A program made the position numbers and the translations under genes. From Platerodrilus igneus (lineage: Eukaryota; Arthropoda; Insecta; Coleoptera; Lycidae): a stretch of DNA of 64,000 nt. The stretch's first letter is position 1, and the number at the start of each line of letters is the position of its first letter. The notes beneath the pieces were generated by a model that was not told the origin of the DNA, did no database searches, and was given only the letters and a program-made list of their open reading frames with translations. The DNA is taken from positions 558,001 through 622,000 of the forward strand of contig JARFIW010001453.1 in the NCBI GenBank assembly GCA_036346225.1, given 5' to 3'. Of the stretch, positions 45,435 to 56,690 are shown piece after piece.

Positions 45435-47505
45435 ATTAAAAAGCCAAAAGGGTTATAGCACACGCACACAAATTGGTTGCAAGTCGTGTGGTAGAAGATG
45501 CAATGCTACTATAAACAAAAGCTTAATAAAACACTTTAAACCTTTACTAAGGGAATACCAAAATTGTTGTCTACAGAATACTTACTAATAAAGCAATTTA
45601 ATTTTAAATAACTTCTACGTCATACTTTCGGAAATGGCAGGTTGAATATTTTCTTTGGAAACAATCGAAGATTGCCGAAGACACTCGAAGAGTGCACGAG
45701 CGCGGTCACTAAACCAATTAGCATTAATATCAAGTATTCCGCACTTTCGTAGGTTGCTCATTTCCTAGAACCAAATCTTCCACATAGCGGTCGATAGCAC
45801 GTAATGATTTGTAGAACCGGTAAGTACTCGATATCGCCCAAATAGAGAATTAGATGCTCGATGTCTGTCAACTTCCGATTCCCTCGTAAAAGGCAGAAAA
45901 AACTCAGTCAATCATCCATCTAACTAATACTTCGGCCCGCTACCGTTTTGATAATTTCCAAACATTTTTTTTCAAACGACAATGGTCTCAGAATTTTTAA
46001 ACCTCCAAGAAATCTATAAGTCGTGATCAATTACACGTTCGAGCTACCGGTAAACTAACAATGCGCTGTAAAATACATGCATACCCCTTCTTTGCGCTAC
46101 TGTTATTCTTGTAGTTGCTCTACTTCTAGGATCGCTGCAAAGCACCATTCTATACTTTCTTTATAAGTATAGCACATCGCGCACTTTGTTTGTCTGATAA
46201 TTAAATTTTGCTCATGTAGGCTTTTACACTTTCGCATATTTAAACATCTAATACGATCGATTAACCACTTTCGATTATTCTAACGGGAACCGCCATACAT
46301 TTCGCCGCACTGTTTTTTTTTAATCCAACGGTTGGATGAGCTTCCACACACTAACACCTAACGTATCTCTCCTACTATTTGTTAAACAAAAACTACCAGC
46401 ATCACCATGTCCGTATACGGACGTAAGCAGATGTTTGTGGATGTGTACGAGAATATGCAACCATATACATTAATCAGTCTAAGCTATTTTATTTAGTCCA
46501 AGAAAACTAATATTATTTTTCTAAACCACAATTACTAATCGTCTTTATAGGTTTAACATTTCTACCATTTCCCAATGACTGGTGCTACGTACATAGAAAC
46601 TTAAATTTCTTATTAGAGAGAATTCTTATTCTCCCACGCACTGCTGCGTAGTTGCATGCCCACCCCTTTTGGGGATATATGCTCGTTATAGGTTGTAGGA
46701 CCTTCGGTTTTACATAACTACACTTCGTGAGACCCCTTTAATCTTTTTAATCGTATCTTTCTCGCCTACAATACAGTAGGACTTAACCCTACTACCAACA
46801 AATTCTAATACTGGACCCCCATTAAATTCGTCTTTAAATTTTCTTACAACTTTTTTGTCGACAACTGTTATATTGTATTTATTATACGCGGGGTAGTCAC
46901 TCTTTTAGGATAAATATATTTTGCTAGGTATCAACTAATATTAAATTTTTCTAGGGACCCCAAATCTGTAAATAGATTTTAAATAGGACCACCCCATACA
47001 AAGTTATGCCTTTTAAAGACCCAAATCACTAATTTTTGCTCATCTTTATTTAACTCCATCTTTAGAACCATTTTTGCTACGCAAGGCATATGCCTTAGCC
47101 AACCATCTCCCGAGAAATCTAAAACCGCGAACACCACGTGGAGATAACACGTATACTCTGTTAACCAGGATAGAAGCAGGAAGGATTTGGAAGGTGGGAG
47201 AAGAACTTAAAAATTATGGAATCTTAAAACTAATATACACAATAGATTTACAAAATCTATACAAATATAAACAACTATCTTATATCTTTATGCCTCCATG
47301 CGTAGATTGTTGTACTATTAGGAATGATGTGCCTTTTGTCATCTTCCCTCGATAAACTAATTTTATTAATAAGCTGCGTGTACAAATCGTATTTTTTACT
47401 CCGGATACATACGCAGGCAAGTACTCGATACCATCCAAATAAAGAATTGGATGCTTGGTGACTGTTAACATCCGCTTCCCTCGTGTACGGCCAGACACAT
47501 CCCAG
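45435..47505. other. decayed element DNA with duplicated blocks
   Basis: 46600-46720 is a weak copy of 48090-48190 (shared TTATTCTCCCACKCACTG and GTTATAGGTTGTARGACC). 45825-45890 is a weak copy of 47415-47485 (GTAAGTACTCGATAYC). 46905-46995 repeats part of the 43-kb array. No intact gene was seen. Confidence 0.45.
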
Positions 47506-47597
47506 CCCAAGCGCACCCCTGCGCATGCACACCCCTGCCCATGCGCAACCCTGCGCGTGCGCACCGCTGCCCATGCGCACTGCCCATGCGCACCCTT
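47506..47597. repeat. GC-rich minisatellite, unit about 16 bp
   Basis: Five to six units like CCCATGCGCACCCCTG stand out sharply from the AT-rich surroundings. Frames on both strands here (for example 47275-47671) are repeat translations. Confidence 0.85.
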
Positions 47598-47703
47598 CTC
47601 TGTGCGACTGCTATTTCGGGGTAACGTCACAGCCTTTTATAAATAAAGAACAATGTTATATACTATTATAAAATGTTTATTCTGACATTATACATAACAA
47701 AAT

Positions 47704-48302
47704 TTAAAAATATTTAATACCAAGCATGGAGCCATTTAAACTTAATTTGAATACAAAGTTATACACAGAAGACAGTCCTTTCTTTATGTTGTTTGGAGCG
47801 GTTTTAATTTTATCTAATTTTATTCGCAGCTTAAAATTTAAATCGACACCCAAGTCCTCTATCTCCTTTTCTAGCCAATAGTTTGATACATAGAGACCGT
47901 CTAGGTTTTCGAATTGTAAAATGTGCCGAAGTTTGCCTCTATATATAAAGTCTTTGATTCCACCGACATCCAGATCCATTTCTTCGTGTAATTCTTGCAG
48001 CTTGTGACAATCTTATAATCGCAGCTTTCTCACTATATCCTGCATACGTATCTTGTTAGCTTGATCGACTTCTTCTTGTCGGTATTGGAGGAAATCCTTA
48101 TTCTCCCACTCACTGTTGCATAGCTGCATGTCTACCACTTTTGGAAATATATGGTTGTTATAGGTTGTAAGACCCTCGGTTTTAAATGATCCGAAAGGTT
48201 CTTTACTAGGCAAATATACAATGTTTAACGGACCCCTTTGCGTGTGGTGTACGCAAAGGTTACAAAACCCGCATTCCTTAGATCGTTTATGTTATCTGCC
48301 AT
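47704..48302 (-). pseudogene. unrecognised ORF downstream of and overlapping the Rep-like gene
   Basis: ATG at 48302 starts MADNINDLRNAGFVTFAY. A one-base shift near 48236 leads to GPLNIVYLPSKEPFGSF, then TTYNNHIFP, a TAA at 48013-48015, and in the same frame MDLDVGGIKDFIYRGK to the stop at 47704. The ATG lies 16 bases inside the end of the upstream gene in a different frame, a compact arrangement usual in viruses and virus-like elements. I do not recognise the family. It has no signal peptide or membrane segment. Confidence 0.4.
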
Positions 48303-50145
48303 TTCGATAAATACGTTTTAGAATAACCTTTTAAAAAGTATACGGATTTAGTACCAACCTTTTCCGCAAGGACGCCTACATAACTAAAAGAGTCTTTTTT
48401 ACTAACCACAAATGCATACAACTTGTAGAAACCAGATGTATCTAAGTCAGTCCATCGGCACATAAAATAATTTTTTAAGTCTTCCTCATTTTCTCTAATA
48501 AGATGTTCTTTTTGTCTAACACATCTTTGTATTGTTCGCGTATTGTCGCAGTGTTTTCCATGTAGTTCAATTTTCGTCTTTTTGCATCCATTTCCTCTAA
48601 TTCCAGTTGTCTTTTTCTTCCACTTACAGCGTAAGGCGTGCATAATGGAGCAATTTCCTTTAGCGTAAACGGATAGAGTTTACTGCCAATATTTACGCGT
48701 TGTCGTACAACCTCTGGACGAATGTTAGGTGTATTTATCAATCCCAATTCCGAAATGACTATTTTTTTTGGAATTGTAGAATATGGTGTTGCAGATTGTG
48801 TAAAATATGTACTACCTGCTTTAATGTAGCACTTGGTATGATTTTTATTTTATCTTGGTTATCCTCCTCCTCTACTACCTCCAAATAATTTACAAGTAAA
48901 TAGTTAAAACTAAAAGCCGAAAGCACATACTTTATTAATTTTTCTCTTTCCTCTGGTTTTTCGGACAACTTAATTTGCAAGCCCGTCAATTTCTTTTGTA
49001 TTGCCATTACCCCAATACACGTACTGTAGCAGGTTATTATACACTAAACAGCAGCTATTTTGTAGCTTGGTCGATAGCTTACTCCACATTGTGGCAAGTG
49101 GTACCGAGTACATTGGCGCCTTTAGGAAGTATAACTTACTATCTTCCAATAAGGTTAAACAGTCTTTTAAGGGTTTATACACCCGTTCCGCACTGACATA
49201 GCTTCCAATTGCACAGTTGTATATTGTCGCTTCCAATCGCGTAATACCATGTTCTTTGGCCAAAGAAGATGCGAAAGTTTCCCTTAAACGTACATCTGGG
49301 CAACGTAAAAAATCTACTATATGATTGCCAAGTTGTTTATTAACACCAGGACTTGTTATCTGACACACAAATTTGTTGTATATCTTAATTTTTGCATTAG
49401 TTGTTAGCCATGTTAAACAATCAATTCCCGCAGTTTTATCGTTGTCAACTATAATATTACACTTTTCTTCGTATTCTCCCTCATAGCAAAAGTTATGCTT
49501 TGTAGTTAAATAATTACACATCTCCATCTTGCTAAATATACCCGCAAAATCTTGGGTTACATCCATGTCAAAAAGATAGAAATAATCTTTTTCGAGTTCG
49601 TCTAATATATCTGGTAGTTCCTCCAATAAAGTTTCCAACTTAACATCTGCTAGTTCCACTTTGTATGGAACACATATAGGATTTTGGAATTTTTTATTAA
49701 TGCATTCGAGGTCTTCTTTTCCGATAATTTCTTTTACTCTCTGGCTCATCTTGTTAGTGCTTTCCAAAGAAAACGGAAGCTTAGCTTTAACACCATGTCT
49801 GGCGGAAACAAATCGGTTGAACTTTCTTCGTAGATAGCTGTTAAATGCACCACAAATTTCTTTTTTTAGGATAAACATTTTTTTGTTTGCAGATGTTTGT
49901 TCTGCTTCAGAAAAGTCGCAAATTTTAACCAACATTGTATTGTCACAAAATGGTTCTGTGATTGGTGTGTGTAGTCCACCAGTCAGCATCTGTTCGCCTT
50001 CGACATAACACATATTACCAATATCTGTCATCAGATTATTGTTGCACATATTTTCTGTCAACAGCCATAATCCAAATCGCTCATTTGTCGGTTTCACTTT
50101 ATTCCCAAGAAGTTGAGAAACGTTAATCACCTTGGAGACGCTCAT
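48287..50145 (-). pseudogene. Rep-like protein of an unassigned element, frameshifted
   Basis: The 391-codon first frame (50145-48970) starts MSVSKVINVSQLLGN. It contains YLFDMDVTQDFAG (residues 190-202), then a spacer, KIKIYNKFVCQITSPGV (252-268), GNHIVDFLRCPDVRLRETF (273-291) and GITRLEATIY (300-309). Coding sense continues through three frame changes (near 48985, 48800 and 48490): EEREKLIKYVLSAF, GSTYFTQSATPYST, INTPNIRPEVVRQRV, then FMCRWTDLDTSGFYKLYA and the stop at 48287. The order D-x-T-x-DF, K-x-YNK, RLE recalls Rep_trans/phage-type replication initiators. No HUH motif or confirmed nicking tyrosine was found, so replication function is a hypothesis. Confidence 0.45.
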
Positions 50146-50214
50146 GTTTACCGTTCTAGCTACTATCGAATACTAAATTGAATACGAAAAAATTGTTCTC
50201 TTATGTATTCTACA

Positions 50215-50250
50215 GAGTGGGGTCGTATATTGCCGAAGATAGTCGAATAT
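50215..50250. promoter_or_regulatory. repeated block upstream of the Rep-like gene
   Basis: ATTGCCGAAGATAGTCGAAT at about 50229 recurs as ATTGCCGAAGACACTCGAAG at about 45673, upstream of the minus-strand frames at 45434 and 45110. Both lie before minus-strand ORFs in the same orientation, which suggests a shared promoter element or duplicated element DNA. Confidence 0.3.
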
Positions 50251-50333
50251 GTTGTTATCCGATCTAGACTGACAGGGATGCGCATCGACATATGTCCAGA
50301 TATATGTAGGATGTTAGGTTAGGGCGAAAATAG

Positions 50334-50405
50334 GATGAAATTGCTCCATAGGGTGAAATTGCCCCATAGGGTGAATTTGCCACATAGGGTGAAATTGCCT
50401 CCGAT
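50334..50405. repeat. 18-bp minisatellite, four units
   Basis: Four units like GGTGAAATTGCCCCATAG, with a few substitutions in each. Confidence 0.9.
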
Positions 50406-50511
50406 CTAGGTTGGATGTGGACTTGTCAGGAGTTAGGTTAGCTGGTGTGTTCTGGTGTTAGGTTAGGTTAGTTGGACTTGTGTGGACTTAGGTTAGATAA
50501 AAGGAAAAATT

Positions 50512-50551
50512 GATAGGTTAGGTCAGCGTCGCGACGCTGACCTAACCTATC
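50512..50551. repeat. perfect 40-bp palindrome
   Basis: The left arm GATAGGTTAGGTCAGCGTCG is followed immediately by its exact reverse complement, with no spacer. It lies about 370 bp upstream of the start of the Rep-like gene. TTAGGTTAGGTTAG-type sequence lies just to its left (50410-50500). Confidence 0.95.
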
Positions 50552-51066
50552 GGAAAATAATCCTATCAATAATAAGATGGATGTTGATAGAGTTCATAAT
50601 GTCTACTCTGCTTTATACAGTAATGATATTTTCAAACAACGTTAAATATTATCCTTTATGTTATGTAATTAATGCCATTTTTGGAACGTCCCCTGTCATT
50701 CCTACTGAATATTGTCACGTTCAATTTTGTCTTTATGTTTTAACCGCCATCGAGGCATGACGTGCCCTTCAGGCAATTATTTAATGTTTCAATTTTCTAC
50801 GCACATTTATTATATGAATCGTTTAGTAATTTGTTTTCGATCTCCTTTAATCTAGTTGATCAAAGTAAGTAGTTAGCGACAGGTTATGTATTTCTTGCTA
50901 ATTTCGAATTTTCTGCTTCCATTTTAGCCTTTGAAAAAGGTGCGAAAAATGTAGCGAAACGTTAGGTGTTTGATTAAAGAGTAAATTTCTAATCTGTTGT
51001 TTGATTTGGACTACATCCCAGGAAAAAAATTTACACGTGTATTATACTATATGTACCTATATATAT
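50552..51066. other. unassigned spacer
   Basis: No gene. CCTTTGAAAAAGGTGCG followed by AGCGAAACGTTAGG near 50930-50975 forms a small hairpin like those at the ends of some Penelope-type or other retroelements; not enough to assign. The last bases are TATATATA before the next LTR terminus. Confidence 0.35.
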
Positions 51067-52981
51067 TGCTGTGGATCGTGGACTTAGTCTTTGGAATCGA
51101 GAGTGTCAACACGGATTTTCAAAAAAATAAAAATTTTAACAAAAAATAATTTATTACCCTGATTTCTGCTTCCCTGGCTAGCTCAGCTGTGCCTCTTGTC
51201 GGATACCTAAATTTTCACTCATTCTTCCTTTCCACTCGCACACCATTCCATAAAACCAAATAATACAACAATCATACAATCTTTTATTTACGCTATTTAC
51301 AGCCAAATTATTCTCAAATATAACCAGTTTGGTACACTAATTACAACTCAATAAGTGATGTTTCAAAGTCCTTGTTTAAATTATTATTTGCAAACACATT
51401 TAATACAATATGAGTAGATGGGCCCCAAATAATCCCCTATATTTATTGCACACTGGAGTATGTTGAGCTCATAATAACCCAGTTTATTAATGTATGCCTT
51501 TTACCTTGCATAAAATTACTACAAAACTAATAAACCCATGTACCCCTAACAATCCAATTTATATTCATAACAAAATTCAATAAGTTTTCAATACACCCTT
51601 TTTCAATAATTTAAATAACCCCAATAATTCTCCAGTAAACGTATCTTACGTTAATAACTATAAATAACTCCAATATTCATTCACACATCAGCAAAATAAT
51701 ACCAAAAGTTTATCAGATAACAGAAAATATGATAGATGAAAACCCCAATATCACCAAGCATTGCTTCAAAATACCATTCCATAACAGCATACAAACTCAC
51801 GTATATTACGCGTCTATTTATTGATTTACTAGCCTGGTATGGTTGTAACTGGACCTCTGTTAATTAGATTTTCACTACATTACTCGTATCTTTACGTTAA
51901 TAACACTAGAAGGTCATAACTACCAATTTATAAGTGCTAGCAGTACATTTACGGTATAATGACTATAATTAATACTCACAAAAACTCTACTATAACGTCG
52001 GTCTATCGTTGTAAGTAGTTAAAAGCGATGAAAATATAAAGAGCGTACAAGAGAAAAAGCCCCATTCTCTCAGAGTATTTATATCGTTCAACCTGCCACC
52101 TCTAGGCCACTCTTCACGCGAAAAACTTATTTTAAAATAACACTTCTGCAAATTTTGATATAACCGACCTAAAGCTTCCAGAAATTCACCTCGTGGACGC
52201 GCCGTATAATCCGAAACTCGCTTCCACCTGTCACGTGTTCGACCGTTTGTAAAACTATTCGTTTCAACCAATGATTCTGTTCTGTGTCGTCATGAAACTC
52301 CGCCTGTAATATTTTTATCTGTCTTATGCATATTTGATGTCGCGTTCCAAACCCCACTTGAGTTGTAAAAAATCTATATTGCTGACCGCGTCTCATCACT
52401 CCACGTGGATTCAATACGTGCGTTTTGAAGCCAATACTTTTATATCCGTCTCTATCTGTAGCATATTACCGATCGTGTATCTCACCTACTCTTTAAGAAA
52501 CTTTGTTAGCTTGTTATTCGAAGCCACTGACGGTTGAACATTATTTTCTATGAAACCCGCTTTATTATGCTGCTAATTTCAAAGAAGGTAACCTTTTAAA
52601 CATGCAGGTGTTCTTAACTATAGACTGTTTAAAATAGCAATTCTTGGAGTCTATATTTCACGGTATCCGATAAACTGACGTCCTTGTTTGTTACCACGAA
52701 ACCTTTTGCCTTGGGATTATCGATTTTCTTTACCCTGGTGTATTCCAATGCTATTATACGTTGGATTAAAATAAATTAAATTAATTATGCGTTTCTATTT
52801 GTTTTTAAAGCTGGTTTTATCTATGTACCTCTAACTTTTTAATCATTACTTATAAAATTACGTCACTACTTGTCCGTTTAAATTAAATAAATTTTGCGCA
52901 TAAATAATTTGTTCATTTCTTTATACAGGGTGTTTGAAATTGCATTGCTTACCCCAAATTTAACCCTTTGACTCCATAACA
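51067..52981 (-). repeat. family-2 LTR, 3' LTR of the gag-only element
   Basis: On the minus strand it runs from TGTTATGGAGTCAAAGGG to CGATCCACAGCA. A TATAAATAC box lies at 52083-52075 after GAGGTGGCA. It is homologous to 13638-16231 but about 0.7 kb shorter. Its 3' end abuts TATATAT. Confidence 0.75.
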
Positions 52982-52984
52982 TAA

Positions 52985-53590
52985 TCCCCCTATTTCATTC
53001 TAAAAAAACTCCCCAATGTTTTCTTGAATTTAAATATCTTCCTATCTACCATCTAATCTTACATGCTATTTCTATACACCTATCTACTTACCAAACACTA
53101 CCTATACCTATTTATCCAACCTATCCCTACTTATCTACCTATTTCTATCTATTTCTACTTATCTTTATTTATACTTAACTATCCACACCTATCACTACCT
53201 TCTACCTAACTATTTCTATCTATTACTAACTCTTCACTTTCTTCTTCTATCTATTTTCTCTTTTTATTTTACCCTTTCGTCATTTATTGACTCTTTAAGT
53301 ACCTCACTTTTGTATTTTTCTATCTATCTTCACTTTGATACTCTTCTAGCTATCTTCTACTTATGTCCCTCTGTTATTTTTAACCTTACCTACTATCACT
53401 ATCTTATCCTAACTATACACACTTAACTGTATATCTACATCTATCTTCCCATATTTATCCTATACCTAATTTTATTTTTCTATATACACTTATCCTTATT
53501 TATTCCAATCCTACTTCTACTTTTCTATATACACCTATCTCTATCTCTAACTATTCAAATTCTTCACTACCATTCACCTATCTCTATTTT
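52985..53590 (-). repeat. A/G-rich low-complexity tail (minus strand)
   Basis: On the plus strand it is a string of TATCTACCTATTTCTATCTA-like variants. Its place between the coding region and the 3' LTR mirrors 25207-25400 in the family-1 element. Confidence 0.7.
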
Positions 53591-53598
53591 TTTGGCAA

Positions 53599-54381
53599 TT
53601 AAGTTTCATTTTCCTCATTCTGTCTCTCCTCAGGTAAATAGGGAAATAACAGGCTGACGTGAAATTTCCCCCTTTCCGTCTGTGTCTCTATATCCTTCAA
53701 AACATAGGTACACTCCCCAAGATCAGTAAACAATTCAACCACAGAATTAAACAATTTCACATCAGATACTTTTCGTGACTGTGCAATGTCACTAATATTT
53801 TCTAAGAATTGATATAAGAGGGATGGGTTTCTAGAATATTTTATCGACCAAGATCCAATAGGAACTGTCTGTGTAACATATGTGACCGTTGCAATGGGCA
53901 CATTAGATGCAGCATTAGAATTTATACTTATATCATTCTGATTCGATCCTAAATCTTTATTTAATTTCTCATGAAGATCTGCCTCCACAACAAGAATAGT
54001 AGCCAATCTTTCATTTTTAAATAGCACCACTTCCTCAAAATTTTCCTTAGGGAGCCTTAACCGTTGAATTCTACCTGTAAGATGTATTATTCTCGACCGT
54101 ATCCTTTTAAAAATAGAATCGGCGGGATCATCTATAAATTCTAACAAAATATTTTTTACTGACTCTATACTAGACTCAATTTCTTCTTTTTCTATATCGA
54201 AATCCACCTTATAACTTGAAAGATCAATTAAACAACCTGGTTTGTCTGTTTCCTTGGCCAACAACCTAGCTAAAATTTTCCTTTTATCTGAAACTGGTCT
54301 TGAATTTTCAATGCCTCTAATGTTCAATTCATATTCTAATTCATTTTTAAGTAAATGAACGATGCTGTACATTTCTGCCAT
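53599..54381 (-). CDS. gag: Ty3/gypsy Gag-like protein
   Basis: The open frame has no internal stop. I chose the ATG at 54381 (MAEMYSIVHLLKNELEYEL); an in-frame ATG at 54402 would add seven residues. YELNIRG followed by ..RKILARLL is the usual N-terminal block of insect gypsy Gags. IHLTGRIQRLRLP lies in a middle helical region. WSIKYSRNPSLLYQFLENI followed by KLFNSVVELFTDLGE matches the capsid block that precedes assembly domains. It ends soon after that block, without a zinc knuckle, so it is shorter than a full Gag. Whether it is expressed from the flanking LTR is unknown. Confidence 0.7.
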   Translation of the reverse strand: MAEMYSIVHLLKNELEYELNIRGIENSRPVSDKRKILARLLAKETDKPGCLIDLSSYKVDFDIEKEEIESSIESVKNILLEFIDDPADSIFKRIRSRIIHLTGRIQRLRLPKENFEEVVLFKNERLATILVVEADLHEKLNKDLGSNQNDISINSNAASNVPIATVTYVTQTVPIGSWSIKYSRNPSLLYQFLENISDIAQSRKVSDVKLFNSVVELFTDLGECTYVLKDIETQTERGKFHVSLLFPYLPEERQNEENET

Positions 54382-54618
54382 AATTAAATATTTATATGTC
54401 ACTAAAATATCCTAATAATATAATCTTTGTCCAAAAACAAACAAAAAGGTACCCTAACAATACTGAGAACCCACATCAAACTGTAACAAAAATGAAACTA
54501 CAAAATCACATTAGTAAGATCGATTCAAACCTCAGTCGCTGAGTGCAAGTGTAATAAAAGTGCAATCAATCTAGCCCCAGTGTACAAATAATCTGGCTTC
54601 AGTGTACAAACAGTCGAT

Positions 54619-54635
54619 CCTCACGTTGGGCGCCA
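54619..54635 (-). other. primer-binding site
   Basis: TGGCGCCCAACGTGAGG on the minus strand. TGG start plus GCGCCCAACG is the form expected for a tRNA 3'-end complement right after a gypsy 5' LTR. Confidence 0.6.
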
Positions 54636-55260
54636 GTGAAAAACTAAAAATCCCTCTTGAATATCAGATAGCAAATTGGATCTCCATATAACATAAATGA
54701 CTACCTTACCTGATATCACAAGTCGAGAATTTCTTATTAATTAATGATGGAAGCCCAAGGTAAAGTTGGATGGAAAACGGCTTAAGGAAAAGAAAAACTC
54801 TTTAGAGATAAACGGCTAGTAGAGTATTAGCTCTGGGTAGATCATGAGCTTGAGTAATGGGTTGTCTGTTGACCAAAAATATAGATAAAGAGCGCCACCG
54901 TATTTTTCAATACAACAACATACAAAGATACATGTACTTGTATTAGGGGAATGCGGAAACCTGAAGTCTACACCGCTTATATAGCCACAAAACCTATATA
55001 TTAACATTGCAAAACACTTACCAAAATATCTATTGCCAGATGTGTTACAGATGTCTCGACCTAACCTGTGAACAAACAAATGCACAACATGGACACTTTG
55101 TGTCCTTAAAAATATTCACCAAAAATAATATAATTGAATTTAAGTTCCAAAAATATATACACGCAGGGTATTTGTTATCTTTAAACATAGTTAACCTTTT
55201 GCTTATTAAGGACCTATAAATTTCACTTGAATTTTTAATAATAAAAGAGTTAAGCAAAAA
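54636..55260 (-). repeat. possible 5' LTR of the gag-only element
   Basis: It directly precedes the primer site on the minus strand and contains CTATATAAGCGGTG (about 54980-54970), a plausible TATA promoter. The 5' limit is not defined and no partner LTR was found. Confidence 0.3.
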
Positions 55261-56647
55261 TAAATTCTATTCAATTAAATTGTCTTAACTTGTTTCAGTA
55301 TTAACTTTTTCAACAAAAATTTACATAAAAAGAAACTAGTATGGTTCTGTCTTTAAAAAAACACAAGGGCCTCTAAATTGAATACTTCTACATAAGCTTA
55401 CTATAAGGTTTATACTTTCTTAATAATTCATATTTCAATTTTTAATTATAGTCATCTGTAGTACTACGGTCGACTTTACAAGTACGAAATTAGATTATTT
55501 AACGTCTTATAAAAATGTATTATTCAAACAAAGAGTTAGCTTTACTTTATATCTTATAAAAAAATTCGTCATGTTTTACATGACCTCAAAATAACCAAAG
55601 ATATTTTTAAAGTAACGCAAAATAACATGTGGTAATTATGTTGAATAGCTAGGTATTTTTGACATCATATGTCAATAACAACTTTTTTACTAGTCACTAC
55701 TGTCTGCTTGTGAAACAAATACGATAGGCAAACTACATAGCCATCTTTAAAATTTTGTAAAGTTACAACATTAGTACGGGATCTTTCTTTTTCAAAATGT
55801 ATTTTAAGATAACTAAATCAAAGTAAAATTTCAACTTTCGATCATTCGTAAAACATTTAAATATAACTAGAATTAAAGATTAAATGTCACTCACGTGCCG
55901 AAGTACAGTTCAATCAAAAAAATTTGAACTTTTAGACTAGAACCAAATAACACCAGATGTGGATTATTCCATATACATCTGCGATGCACGCAACAGGAAA
56001 CATACCATTACAACTGAATTTTTACGCTAGAATTATAAAAGATCTTCCGAACAAAATATTAGCTAACCAAACCAAATCTCCATTAAGTATGTCCTATTAT
56101 TTTCTTGTATTCTAAATCTCAAACTAAATTTTCATTTCAGTGGTATTTATGGTATTAATGTTATTTATGATATTGCACTACGAAGAAAGCATTAATAAAA
56201 TTTATCTAATTAATTATACCAACTGTTTTAATGATGGGGGGGCTTCTATCTTCTTCGGTCTGCAGTAATCAACTAACTCGCTGAAGGTGGAATACAAAAT
56301 AAAACCATTACCCAAAAGCTGTGAGGAATCACATTCAGACACGAAGGTTAAATTAATTAAACTTCTTACGAACCGTATTGCAGGCCATGTGCCTGGATAC
56401 CATATTGACCTTTCTACGCTGGGAAGAGCAGCTTACCTGTTCAAGCGCTGATAGAAAAGTGACCCGAAATGACAGACAGACGATTCGTATTATAGAAACT
56501 TAGACCTCTAAAGCAAAGGAGCGCATAATCCATTATATATTTTATGAATTATTTTAAGTGATCAGATATTTATAAATTATAATTTTATTTTATTGAAACA
56601 TTATATTAGATTAATAAGGAAAGCGTAACTAAGTAAAAAAATACGTT

Positions 56648-56648
<1 letters not shown>
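55261..56648. other. AT-rich, no gene recognised
   Basis: There are stops in all frames. A short segment at 56240-56460 is less AT-rich but shows no recognisable protein. Confidence 0.4.

Positions 56649-56649
<1 letters not shown>

Positions 56650-56688
<39 letters not shown>
56650..56688. repeat. (TA)n microsatellite
   Basis: It lies directly before the TG end of R6. Confidence 0.95.

Positions 56689-56690
<2 letters not shown>

Larger units (their letters stand above)
51067..54636 (-). mobile_element. gag-only gypsy element, minus strand
   Basis: On the minus strand: primer site TGGCGCCCAACGTGAGG at 54635-54619, a gag at 54381-53599, an A/G-rich low-complexity stretch (53590-52985), a purine tract ending AGGGGGATTA, and a 1.9-kb LTR (52981-51067). 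No protease, reverse transcriptase or integrase was found. The sequence just before the primer site (TTTAGTTTTTCAC on the minus strand) does not match the end of the 51067-52981 LTR (GATCCACAGCA), so the element may be a chimera. Confidence 0.65.

Noticed and set aside
47275..47671. Alanine/arginine-rich frames on both strands
   Set aside because: Product of the 16-bp GC-rich minisatellite.
48960..49010. Programmed frameshift in the Rep-like gene
   Set aside because: There are two further frame changes downstream and one in the next gene, so ordinary decay is simpler; no slippery heptamer was evident.
50410..50520. Telomeric TTAGG tract
   Set aside because: Only a few imperfect TTAGGTTAG units mixed with other sequence; not a telomere array.
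56240..56460. Less AT-rich segment with a donor-like site on the minus strand
   Set aside because: No protein motif and no acceptor partner; too weak to list as a gene.
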